Shown in pieces: positions 26,912-36,720 of a DNA stretch of 36,720 nucleotides; the stretch's first letter is position 1; each line of letters begins with the position of its first letter. The notes beneath the pieces were generated by a model that saw nothing but the letters and a program-made list of their open reading frames with translations, searched no databases and had not been told where the DNA came from. Made by a program: the position numbers and the translations under genes. Origin of the DNA: an uncultured Acidimicrobiales bacterium (GTDB taxonomy: Bacteria; Actinomycetota; Acidimicrobiia; Acidimicrobiales; CADCTF01). The stretch lies in the NCBI GenBank assembly GCA_902805655.1, contig CADCTF010000160.1, positions 1 to 36,720 on the forward strand, in the 5' to 3' direction.

Positions 26912-27658
26912 TCAGCCGGCGGTGACCCGCTCGGCGAAGCTCGCTGAGCGGGCCAGGATCTCGTCCCGCTCGTAGTCCAGGGTGGCCACGTGGAACGAGC
27001 GCTCGAGCCAGAAGTGCTCGACCGGTCCGGTGGCTCGAGCCGCCAGGAGCTCGGAGGCAGTAGTGGGCACCACATGGTCCTCACGGCTGGTGAAGATCAG
27101 CACCGGGCACGCGATGTCGGCCAGCGCGGGCGCCACCTCCTCCTGGCCGTCGAAGAGCGACAGGAGGCATGCGGCGGGCATGCCGGCGTACGCCAGCTCG
27201 GTCGAGTCGGGGGCGGCGATGTCACTGCCGATCGCCGGCAGCACGGCGTTGCCGGCTGCTGCGATCGCCTCCCGCACCTCGGGGAGAGCCGGCTCCACGG
27301 CCGGGTTGATGCAGACGATGCCGGCGATCTCGGGATGGCGCTCGGCCAGCCAGCAGGTGAGGGTGGCGCCCATGGAGAGGCCGGCCACCACCACCTTGGT
27401 GCACCGGCTGGCCAGCTCGGTGTACGCCAGCTCGACCGCCGCGCACCAGTCGTCCCAACCGGTCGCGGCCATGTCCTCGAGCGCCGTGCCGTGGCCTGGG
27501 AGCAGCGGCAGCTCCACGGCCAGGCCGGCGGCGGCGAAGCGCTCGGCCAGCTCCCGCATGCTCTGAGGGGTGCCGGTGAAGCCGTGGATCACCAGGGCTC
27601 CGTGGGGTCCCCCCTGGGCGGAGAACGGTTCGGCGCCAGGGAGCACGGGTGCGGTCAC
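26912..27658 (-). CDS. Alpha/beta hydrolase, carboxylesterase/lipase type
   Basis: 248 residues from GTG 27658. GALVIHGFTGTPQSMRELAERFAAAGL gives the oxyanion-hole start; nucleophile Ser 95 in VVAGLSMGATLT; acid Asp 194 in TSREDHVVP; His 223 in SFHVATLDYERDEI. The length and the motif around the His match the Est30-type carboxylesterases and monoacylglycerol lipases. No signal peptide, so cytoplasmic. TAGGGT ends seven bases before the GTG. Ester substrate cannot be named; it lies between gatC and the ferredoxin gene in the same direction. Confidence 0.9.
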   Translation of the reverse strand: MTAPVLPGAEPFSAQGGPHGALVIHGFTGTPQSMRELAERFAAAGLAVELPLLPGHGTALEDMAATGWDDWCAAVELAYTELASRCTKVVVAGLSMGATLTCWLAERHPEIAGIVCINPAVEPALPEVREAIAAAGNAVLPAIGSDIAAPDSTELAYAGMPAACLLSLFDGQEEVAPALADIACPVLIFTSREDHVVPTTASELLAARATGPVEHFWLERSFHVATLDYERDEILARSASFAERVTAG

Positions 27659-27665
27659 GCCCGGA

Positions 27666-27671
27666 ACCCTA
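27666..27671 (-). promoter_or_regulatory. -10 element TAGGGT for the esterase
   Basis: On the minus strand TAGGGT ends seven bases before GTG 27658; leaderless start expected. Confidence 0.5.
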
Positions 27672-27694
27672 GGCCGGGCGGAGCTGCGAGGACC

Positions 27695-28000
27695 TCAGTA
27701 CACGTCCGCGGTGGTCGGCTCCTGCCACCAGTCGTCCGGGGCGGGCTTCCAGTCGGGATCGGGATAGATGCAGTCGACCGGGCACACCGGCGGCAGGCAC
27801 TTGTCGCAGCCCGAGCACAGCTCCGGGATGATGATGACGTCGATGCTGTGGTTGAAGATCGCCCCGAACTGCGGCGGGCAGTGCCGGAGGCACGCGTCGC
27901 AGTTGATGCACTCGGACATCTCGATGCGCAGCGGCACGTTGCGCCACTTGGGGTTGCGCTCTCTGCTCTCGATCCGCTCAGCGCGGGTGCTCGCAGCCAT
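27695..28000 (-). CDS. Ferredoxin with two 4Fe-4S-type cysteine clusters
   Basis: 101 residues from ATG 28000. Cys pattern C-x2-C-x2-C-x3-C-P (CINCDACLRHCPP) near residues 31-42 and a second set C-x2-C-x2-C-x4-C-x3-C near 62-76 (CSGCDKCLPPVCPVDCIYPDP). The spacing of the second cluster is slightly longer than in classic dicluster ferredoxins, as seen in other actinobacterial ferredoxins with an extra insertion. Acidic, short C-terminal tail (PDDWWQEPTTADVY). Small cytoplasmic electron carrier; the partner is not coded next to it. Divergent from the SCP-2 gene across the palindrome at 28024-28041. Confidence 0.93.
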   Translation of the reverse strand: MAASTRAERIESRERNPKWRNVPLRIEMSECINCDACLRHCPPQFGAIFNHSIDVIIIPELCSGCDKCLPPVCPVDCIYPDPDWKPAPDDWWQEPTTADVY

Positions 28001-28008
28001 CCCGTCGC

Positions 28009-28014
28009 ATCGTA
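28009..28014 (-). promoter_or_regulatory. -10 element TACGAT for the ferredoxin gene
   Basis: TACGAT on the minus strand ends eight bases before ATG 28000. The palindromic operator starts about ten bases further upstream, where the -35 region lies. Confidence 0.5.
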
Positions 28015-28023
28015 CCGGGCCGC

Positions 28024-28041
28024 CTTGACCAAGTGGTCAAG
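28024..28041. promoter_or_regulatory. Palindromic operator CTTGACCA-AG-TGGTCAAG
   Basis: Perfect 8-base arms around a 2-base centre, in the intergenic region between divergent ferredoxin and SCP-2 genes. It overlaps the -35 region of the plus gene (a TAGCGT -10 is at 28057-28062) and lies just upstream of the ferredoxin -10. A second copy of the core (TTGACC-N4-GGTCAA) lies at 29480-29495 before the SDR gene. Shape and length fit a TetR-family dimer site; the regulator is not in this window. Confidence 0.72.
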
Positions 28042-28110
28042 TAAGGGGCGCGGGGGTAGCGTCCGGCCGCTGCGGGCGAAGGCCCGGCGCCCCGTCAACG
28101 AGGAGACCCT

Positions 28111-28515
28111 GTGCCGAAGTTCCCCTTCCTGAGCAACGAGTGGATCGACGAAGCCCGCAAGATCCGGGAAGAGTTCCGCGGCAAGGGCACGAGCGCCCAT
28201 GTGGTGAAGATGAACCAGGTGATCACCGACGTGCCGTTCGGTCCCGGCACGCTGGAAGCGCACATGGACAGCAGCTCGGGCGAGATGGAGCTCGAGCTGG
28301 GCCACATCGAGGGGGCCGACGTGAAGATCACCGTGCCCTACGCAGTGGCCAAGGCCATCTTCGTGGACGGCAACCCGCAGGCCGGCATGCAGGCGTTCAT
28401 GGCCGGTCAGATCAAGGTCGAGGGTGACATGACCAAGCTCATGGCCATGCAGGCCACGGTGGCCGACCCGACCGCCGCTCAGGTGCAGCAGCGGATCAAG
28501 GACATCACCGAGTAG
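28111..28515 (+). CDS. SCP-2 sterol-transfer-like lipid-binding protein
   Basis: 134 residues from GTG 28111, with GAGGAG five to six bases upstream. FLSNEWIDEARKIREEF at the start, then the SCP2 domain: MNQVITDVPFGPGTLEAHMDSSSGEMELELGHIEGADVKITVPYAVAKAIFVDGNPQAGMQAFMAGQIKVEGDMTKLMAMQ, with the usual repeating GQIKVEGDMTKLM near 100-112. Such proteins hold fatty acyl or sterol-like ligands and are often coded next to lipid beta-oxidation genes. Divergent from ferredoxin; convergent with the SDR gene; both neighbours share the palindromic operator, so a lipid-related regulon is likely. Confidence 0.92.
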   Translation: MPKFPFLSNEWIDEARKIREEFRGKGTSAHVVKMNQVITDVPFGPGTLEAHMDSSSGEMELELGHIEGADVKITVPYAVAKAIFVDGNPQAGMQAFMAGQIKVEGDMTKLMAMQATVADPTAAQVQQRIKDITE

Positions 28516-28537
28516 CCGAGCGGTGATGTCGCTCGGC
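28515..28537. terminator. Hairpin after the SCP-2 stop
   Basis: GCCGAGCG and CGCTCGGC form a perfect 8-bp stem with a 7-nt loop at the SCP-2 stop codon. There is no T-run; it may serve as a terminator or 3'-end stabiliser. Confidence 0.45.
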
Positions 28538-28557
28538 GACGGTAGGTCAGCGGCTGA

Positions 28558-29436
28558 TCAGCCGAGCAGCTTCTTCATCTCCGAGTCGAGCTCTGCGACC
28601 GTCCACCGGTCGTTCTTCTCGATGCTCTCGGTCATCGTCCAGCCCTGGAACAGCCGGACTGCGCCACCCTGGACGAAGAAGACCTTGCCATTGGCCGTGC
28701 AGCCCTCGCTGCCCAGCCAGGCCACGACCGGCGAGACGTTGCCCGGATCCCAGATGTCGAACTTGCCCGGGTCCTCGGGCGCCTTCACGATGTCGCCGAG
28801 GCCGGGCGTGGCCTCGGTCATGCGGGTGCGAGCGGCCGGCGCGATGGCATTGGTACGCACGCCGTAGCGGCTGAGCTCCTGGCCGAGGATGACGGTGAAG
28901 GCGCCGATGCCCGCCTTGGCCGCCCCGTAGTTGGCCTGACCCGGGTTGCCCAGCAGACCGGACGTCGACGAGGTGTTGACGATGTTGGCCCGGACCTCCT
29001 TGCCGGCCTTGGCCTGCTCGCGCCAGTAGGCGGCGGCCCACCGGCTGGGGACGAAGTGACCCTTCAGGTGCACGTGGATGACCGAGTCCCACTCCTCCTC
29101 GGTCATGTTGATGAGCACCCGGTCGCGCAGGATGCCGGCGTTGTTGACGAGCACGTGCAGATCGCCGAAGGCCTCGATGGCGGTGTTGACGAGGCGCTGG
29201 CCGCCTTCCCAGTCGGCGATGTCGTCGCTGTTGGCCACCGCCTCCCCGCCCATGGCCTTGATCTCGTCGACGACCTGCTGGGCGGCTGTGCGGTCGTCAC
29301 CCGAGCCGTCGATGGCGCCTCCGAGGTCGTTCACCACGACCCTCGCGCCTTCGTGGGCGTAGAGCAGCGCGTGCTCCCGACCGAGGCCGCGGCCTGCGCC
29401 GGTGATGATGGCCACGCGGCCTTCGAGTGCGCCCAT
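28558..29436 (-). CDS. Short-chain dehydrogenase/reductase (multifunctional-enzyme-type 3-hydroxyacyl-CoA dehydrogenase)
   Basis: 292 residues from ATG 29436, preceded by GGGGGG four bases upstream; an upstream in-frame TTG would add four residues. Rossmann TGAGRGLG at 12-19, NNAG at 98-101, Ser about 157 (NTSSTSG), Tyr 170 and Lys 174 (YGAAK): the full SDR active site. VVNDLGGAIDGSGDD and a C-terminal tail with VFFVQGGAVRLFQGWTMTESIEKNDRWTVAELDSEMKKLL resemble the SDR domain of peroxisomal-type multifunctional beta-oxidation enzymes. Likely oxidises a 3-hydroxyacyl-CoA of a fatty acid or sterol side chain. A second copy of the palindromic operator is 44 bases upstream. Confidence 0.92.
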   Translation of the reverse strand: MGALEGRVAIITGAGRGLGREHALLYAHEGARVVVNDLGGAIDGSGDDRTAAQQVVDEIKAMGGEAVANSDDIADWEGGQRLVNTAIEAFGDLHVLVNNAGILRDRVLINMTEEEWDSVIHVHLKGHFVPSRWAAAYWREQAKAGKEVRANIVNTSSTSGLLGNPGQANYGAAKAGIGAFTVILGQELSRYGVRTNAIAPAARTRMTEATPGLGDIVKAPEDPGKFDIWDPGNVSPVVAWLGSEGCTANGKVFFVQGGAVRLFQGWTMTESIEKNDRWTVAELDSEMKKLLG

Positions 29437-29479
29437 GAAACCCCCCAAGGTGTCGGTCTCGGGGCAGGTTGTCAGGCTC

Positions 29480-29495
29480 TTGACCGGGCGGTCAA
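29480..29495. promoter_or_regulatory. Palindromic operator TTGACCG-GG-CGGTCAA
   Basis: Perfect 7-base arms with a 2-base centre, upstream of the SDR start and overlapping a possible -35 (TTGACC). It shares TTGACC-N4-GGTCAA with the site at 28024-28041, so the same repressor or activator probably binds both. Confidence 0.7.
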
Positions 29496-29523
29496 CTTCG
29501 AGTCGGCGCGGCCGGCGAGGGGG

Positions 29524-31440
29524 TCAGCGGGTGTAGACGTCGATCGCCGTGCCCTTGTTCACCGGGGTGTTGGCGGTCGGTGACGTGGCGAAGACCGGTC
29601 GTCCCGACGGGCCGAAGCTGTCACCCAGCCGTAGCCCGGCCGCCTCCAGCCTGGCTTTGGCCGCAGCCTCCGACAGACCGTTCAGGCTCGGGATCGCCAC
29701 CTTCTCCGGGCCCTTGGACACGTTCACGGTGACGGCCGACTCGTAGGCGGCCGGTGAGCCAGGGGGCGGCACCGTGTCGACGATCTGGCCCACGGGCACC
29801 GTGTCGCTGAAGGCCTCCTGCCGGTTGGCCTTCAGGCCGAGGGCTTCGAGCGCCTTGACGTAGACGTCGTACAGGCGATCGCCCAGCGATGGCACCGCCC
29901 GGTCAGGAGGACCGCTCGAGACCTTCACCTCGATCTTGGTGAACTTGGGCTGCTCGCCTCGGGGAGCCCAGCCGAGCACCGTGCCCTTGACCTTGACCTC
30001 TTCGCTCGGGGTTGGCACCGCCACCATCTCGAAGCCGGCGCGTTGGAGCGCAGCTGCGGCGGCGGCCTGGTCGAGGTTCGCCAGGTTGGGCACCTCACGC
30101 GGCGCGGGGCCGGCCGAAACGACGACCTCGACGTCGCTCCCCTGCTTGAGGCTCTTGCCCGGCGCCGGCTCGACGTTCAGGATCCGGCCGGCTTCCCGGT
30201 CCTCGGCGTAGTCCCTGCGGATCTCCTCGATGCGGAACCCCTCGTCGGCCACCTCGGCGCGGGCCCCCTCGACGGTCAGGCCGAGCAGGGCCGGCACGGG
30301 GAAGGTCGGCACCTGCGACTGCTGGTAGGCGTAGGCCCCACCACCGACCACCAGAGCGATCACGAGAAGGGCGAGCACCACCAGCACCGAGCGGCGGAAG
30401 CGGCGGCGCAGCCCCAACCCGACGACCTTGGGCGGGTCTGCGCCGTTCACGGCCAGAGCCGTGGCGCTCACCGAGCCCTTCGCCTCGGGGCCGAGGAGCG
30501 TGTCGGCGTCGAAGAGGCGCGATGCCGGAGCGGGCAGCTGGGTCAAGTCATCGGGCCCGTCGCGCAGGTCGATGGTGCTGCGGCCGGCGAGCGCGAGGGG
30601 CTCAGGTCGCCCGAGCTGAGGGACGAGCTCGTCGAGGGCGCGGGCGAGGGCTGCGGCGTCGATGCGATCGTCGAGCTCGGACGCGCCCGCAGCCCGCAGC
30701 AACGGGACGAGCGCGCCCATCTCCTCCGGTATCTCGAGCGGGCGCCCGACGCGGGCCATGAGCGTGCCGATCGTGGTGTCAGCCGTGAACGGCACCTGCC
30801 CGGTGACGGCCTCGATGAGCACGAGAGCCAGCGCGTAGACGTCGGCCCTGCCGTCGAGGGTGGAACCGAGGGCCTGCTCCGGGGAGGAGTAGCGGGCGGT
30901 GCCGAGCACTGCGCCGGTCGGCTCGGTGGAGGACGCCTCGGCCAGCGCACGCGCCAGCCCGAAGTCGGCCACGACGATGCGGCCCTCTTCGTCGAAGATC
31001 AGGTTGGCCGGCTTGATGTCGCGATGCACGAGGCCCCGGCGGTGCGCGTGCTCGAGGGCTCGTGCCACCTGGAGACCGACGTCGGCCGCCTGGGCCACCG
31101 AGAGCCGCTCGCCCTGGTCGAGCAGGTCTCGGAGGCTTCCGCCGGCCAGGTGCTCGAGCACGAGGAAGGGACCGTCGGCGTCCTCACCCCAGTCGTAGAC
31201 GCTCATGATGGCGGGGTGTCGCAGCCCGGCCACGGCCTGGGCCTCGGCCCGGAACCGGCGCAGGAAGGACTCGTCGCTCGCCAGCGCCGGGTGCAGGATC
31301 TTCACCGCCACCCTGCGACGCAGGGTGACGTCCTCAGCCAGGTAGACGTGGGCGGATGCGCCCGTGCCGATGGGACCGACCAGGCGATACCGCCCCCCGA
31401 GCACCCGGCCGATCTGCTCGGCGATGCGCGGCGCGGCCAC
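29524..31440 (-). CDS. PASTA-domain serine/threonine protein kinase (PknB type)
   Basis: Membrane kinase that senses cell-wall fragments and phosphorylates division and envelope proteins. 638 residues from GTG 31440. Kinase domain 17-275: GTGASAHVYLAED glycine loop, Lys 47 (VAVKILHP), HRDIKPANL with Asp 141, DFG 159-161, ARYSSPEQA. A linker follows, then one membrane helix about 351-371, then four PASTA repeats (about 377-443, 446-510, 511-577, 578-638). Unlike classic pknB it is not next to pbpA, rodA or a PP2C phosphatase. TAACCT ends six bases before the GTG, suggesting leaderless start. Confidence 0.95.
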   Translation of the reverse strand: MAAPRIAEQIGRVLGGRYRLVGPIGTGASAHVYLAEDVTLRRRVAVKILHPALASDESFLRRFRAEAQAVAGLRHPAIMSVYDWGEDADGPFLVLEHLAGGSLRDLLDQGERLSVAQAADVGLQVARALEHAHRRGLVHRDIKPANLIFDEEGRIVVADFGLARALAEASSTEPTGAVLGTARYSSPEQALGSTLDGRADVYALALVLIEAVTGQVPFTADTTIGTLMARVGRPLEIPEEMGALVPLLRAAGASELDDRIDAAALARALDELVPQLGRPEPLALAGRSTIDLRDGPDDLTQLPAPASRLFDADTLLGPEAKGSVSATALAVNGADPPKVVGLGLRRRFRRSVLVVLALLVIALVVGGGAYAYQQSQVPTFPVPALLGLTVEGARAEVADEGFRIEEIRRDYAEDREAGRILNVEPAPGKSLKQGSDVEVVVSAGPAPREVPNLANLDQAAAAAALQRAGFEMVAVPTPSEEVKVKGTVLGWAPRGEQPKFTKIEVKVSSGPPDRAVPSLGDRLYDVYVKALEALGLKANRQEAFSDTVPVGQIVDTVPPPGSPAAYESAVTVNVSKGPEKVAIPSLNGLSEAAAKARLEAAGLRLGDSFGPSGRPVFATSPTANTPVNKGTAIDVYTR

Positions 31441-31446
31441 GGGGGG

Positions 31447-31452
31447 AGGTTA
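31447..31452 (-). promoter_or_regulatory. -10 element TAACCT for the PASTA kinase
   Basis: TAACCT on the minus strand ends six bases before GTG 31440. Confidence 0.45.
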
Positions 31453-31528
31453 CCGGAGCGGCCCCCGCATTCCGGGTACCCCCGAAGTGGGGATAGAACG
31501 GCGCCTGGGCCACAATGTCGCCGGCCCC

Positions 31529-35070
<3,542 letters not shown>

Positions 35071-35187
35071 CTGCTCCCCCCTCCCGCTGCCACCGTCACG
35101 GTATCCACCTGGGTCCGCCGCGTCGAAATGTCCCTTGGTCTGGTTGGTCGCGTGGACCGGGGTTCTGTCAGAGTGCGCCGACCCTCA

Positions 35188-36063
35188 ATGGACCTCCGCC
35201 GCCTCCACCCCTGGCTGTTGCGCGCGTCGTGGGCCGCCCTGGCCTTCACCGCCGGACCCGCGCTGGCCGACGCGCTCGAGCCGAGGTCGGTCGCCGTGCG
35301 CACCACCGCCTCCGCGTTGTTGTGGGCCGGTTGGTTCGTCGGGCTGTGCGGCTCGTTGGTGCCCCACCCGATCGCCCTCACCGTGCTCCGCATGGCGGCT
35401 CCCGGAGCCGTCGTGGCGACCCTGTTGGCCGCCCTCGATCGGGGAGCCGGCGTCGGAGCGGCAGTCGGGCTCGTCTCCGCCGTGGTCTCCATGCTGCTGG
35501 CGTTCGCCCCGGCCACCGGCGTGGCGTGGGTCAACGGCCCCGCGTACCCCAACGAACGTCGCTACCCGTTGCGACCGCCCACCCCGCTGCTCTTCGGCCC
35601 GCTTCAGCTGAGCTGGGTTGTCTGCGTGGGAGGTCCGGTGGCGGGCGCGCTGCTCGTGGCCGCCCGACAGTGGGTGGCCGGAGCGGTGGTGCTGGCCATC
35701 ACCCTGCCGCTGGCCGCTCTGCTGGCGAGATCGCTCTACGGACTGGCCCGACGATGGGTCGTGTTCGTGCCGGCCGGGCTCGTGCTCCACGACCCTCTCT
35801 CGTTGGTGGACCCGGTCCTGTTCACCAAGGAGCACGTGCGTTCCGTCGGCCCGGCCGAGCCCGACACCGAGGCCCTCGACCTCACCCAACGGGCGGCTGG
35901 GCTGGTGCTGCAGCTCACCCTCGACGCCCCCGCCAGCCTGATGCTCTCCAAGCCGCGCGACCGCTCGGGCACGACCGTCGATGCCGCGGCGCTGCTGTTC
36001 CTGCCCACGCGTCCCGGTGCGGTGCTGGAGGAGGCCGTCGACCGGCGCCTCCCTGTGCTCTGA
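35188..36063 (+). CDS. Multi-pass membrane protein, unrecognised
   Basis: 291 residues from ATG 35188; GTG 35173 is also in frame. Starts MDLRRLHPWLLRASWAALAFTAG and has about four to five hydrophobic segments between 15 and 190 (near 10-25, 42-62, 72-95, 100-118, 150-185). The second half is soluble: RRWVVFVPAGLVLHDPLSLVDPVLFTKEHVRSVGPAEPDTEALDLTQRAAG and a C-terminal stretch ending LFLPTRPGAVLEEAVDRRLPVL. Its layout resembles a PH-like or DUF-type domain after a membrane part, but I cannot name it. Divergent from the MetE-like gene; no ribosome site of note. Confidence 0.75.
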   Translation: MDLRRLHPWLLRASWAALAFTAGPALADALEPRSVAVRTTASALLWAGWFVGLCGSLVPHPIALTVLRMAAPGAVVATLLAALDRGAGVGAAVGLVSAVVSMLLAFAPATGVAWVNGPAYPNERRYPLRPPTPLLFGPLQLSWVVCVGGPVAGALLVAARQWVAGAVVLAITLPLAALLARSLYGLARRWVVFVPAGLVLHDPLSLVDPVLFTKEHVRSVGPAEPDTEALDLTQRAAGLVLQLTLDAPASLMLSKPRDRSGTTVDAAALLFLPTRPGAVLEEAVDRRLPVL

Positions 36064-36126
36064 CCCCGCGGCTGCTGCCTCGGGTCTTGCTGGGGCCGCC
36101 GCAGAGGCTGCATCGGGAGGCTCCGC

Positions 36127-36666
36127 TCAGTGCGCCTTTCCGAGCAACGCAGCCACGATCGCAGTCTTGCCGGCGGTGTAGGCGACGTGATCCGACATGT
36201 GCGCGCTCGCGAGCCGCAGCTTCTCGGCCTCGTAGAGGTTTCGGGCCTCAGAGCTCCGTCGAAGAAGGTCTCGGAAGCGGAGGTAGCCGAGCCACTGCTC
36301 GCCGCCGTGCCGGACGACATGAGCATGGGCCACTCGATGGCGGGGCGACGCCTCGAGGACGAACACATGGCCCCCGTCGTCGCCGGCGTCACCGCGGTAG
36401 ATCCAACCCTGCCCGGCCAGCTTCAGCCGGACCCCCTCGATGTCCGCCGCGGACGGGACACCGATCGCGAGGTCGATGATCGGCTTGGCGAGCAGTCCGG
36501 GCACCGAGGAGGAGCCGACCTGCTCGACCTCAATCGCCAGCCGACCGAGCAGCTCGGAGGTCGCTCTAGCGAGCTCGACTCCCGCGGCAAGCCAGCTCTC
36601 CACCGTCCTTCGGAGGCGCACCGTGCCGTAGTCGAGACCGAGCCCGATGTCCGTCAGTGCCTTCAC
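36127..36666 (-). CDS. GrpB family (UPF0157) nucleotidyltransferase-like protein
   Basis: 179 residues from GTG 36666. EVEQVGSSSVPGLLAKPIIDLAIGV at about 45-70 is the GrpB signature, with the Gly-Ser-x-Ser and two acidic residues of a nucleotidyltransferase fold; HRVAHAHVVRHGGEQWLGYLRFRDLLR follows, and the C-terminal helix ends KTAIVAALLGKAH. The family is small, cytoplasmic and poorly understood; fused forms with dephospho-CoA kinase (CoaE) exist, but this copy is separate. CACCAT ends six bases before the start, a weak -10 candidate. Confidence 0.88.
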   Translation of the reverse strand: MKALTDIGLGLDYGTVRLRRTVESWLAAGVELARATSELLGRLAIEVEQVGSSSVPGLLAKPIIDLAIGVPSAADIEGVRLKLAGQGWIYRGDAGDDGGHVFVLEASPRHRVAHAHVVRHGGEQWLGYLRFRDLLRRSSEARNLYEAEKLRLASAHMSDHVAYTAGKTAIVAALLGKAH

Positions 36667-36720
36667 CGCCCCATGGTGCCGCAGGAGGGTTCGCGTCCCT
36701 CCTGGAGCGACGTGCGTCGC

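Noticed and set aside
28551-28564. Perfect palindrome CGGCTGATCAGCCG
   Set aside because: No loop, overlaps the SDR stop codon and has no second copy; not scored as an operator.

Overview
This is a gene-dense stretch (about 70% G+C by eye) of a bacterial chromosome that looks actinobacterial. The markers are a mycobacterial-type SerC, a LeuA of the long actinobacterial form, a long-form SerA with a C-terminal ACT domain, a PASTA-domain Ser/Thr kinase, and the set serA / ilvC-ilvN-ilvB / gatB-gatA-gatC / ligA / MetE-like gene, which recalls the order of the same genes in Mycobacterium tuberculosis (serA1, ilvC-ilvN-ilvB1, gatB-gatA-gatC, ligA, Rv3015c). No mycolic-acid genes are seen; a deep-branching actinobacterium such as an Acidimicrobiia member is my inference and is not proven here. 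I see no IS element, phage gene, CRISPR array, rRNA or tRNA.

Layout. 1-1075: start of leuA (minus, cut by the window edge) with a complete-looking Leu attenuator. 1075-1825: a small Pro-rich membrane-anchored protein and a convergent lipoprotein. 1867-5400 (minus): aspC-like aminotransferase, DUF3105 protein and serA, with serC divergent from aspC (starts only 9 nt apart). 6565-7699: an ABM-domain protein and a hotdog-like protein. 7713-11697 (minus): histidine kinase, stand-alone receiver, ABC-2 permease and ATPase. 11771-16979 (minus): ilvD, an ilv leader/attenuator, then ilvB-ilvN-ilvC. 17035-21839 (plus): two ATPase/permease pairs and an FAD-linked oxidase, all with overlapping stop/start codons. 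21861-23687: small lipoprotein, gamma-carbonic anhydrase, nitroreductase, YjbR-like protein. 23713-26878 (minus): gatC-gatA-gatB. 26912-29436: esterase, ferredoxin, SCP-2 protein and SDR dehydrogenase, with two copies of one palindromic operator. 29524-36666: PASTA kinase, small membrane protein, ligA, MetE-like protein, a multi-pass membrane protein and a GrpB-family protein.

How it works together. The core is amino-acid synthesis: branched-chain (ilvD, ilvBNC, leuA) under two leader-peptide attenuators, and serine (serA, serC, plus an aminotransferase). The ilv leader reads Leu-Leu-Val-Val and the leu leader Leu-Leu-Leu, so each operon senses its own products. Many units here appear to start translation at or next to the 5' end of the mRNA: a TA(G/C)(G/C)NT hexamer ends 6-8 nt before the start codon at eleven starts, including that of the leu leader peptide itself.

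Most noteworthy: the paired attenuators, one or both with leaderless leader peptides; the two TTGACC-N4-GGTCAA operators tying ferredoxin, SCP-2 and SDR genes into one putative regulon; the histidine kinase/receiver/ABC unit; and the aspC/serC divergent junction. No gap above 300 bases lacks a gene; the last 54 bases (36667-36720) show nothing recognisable.
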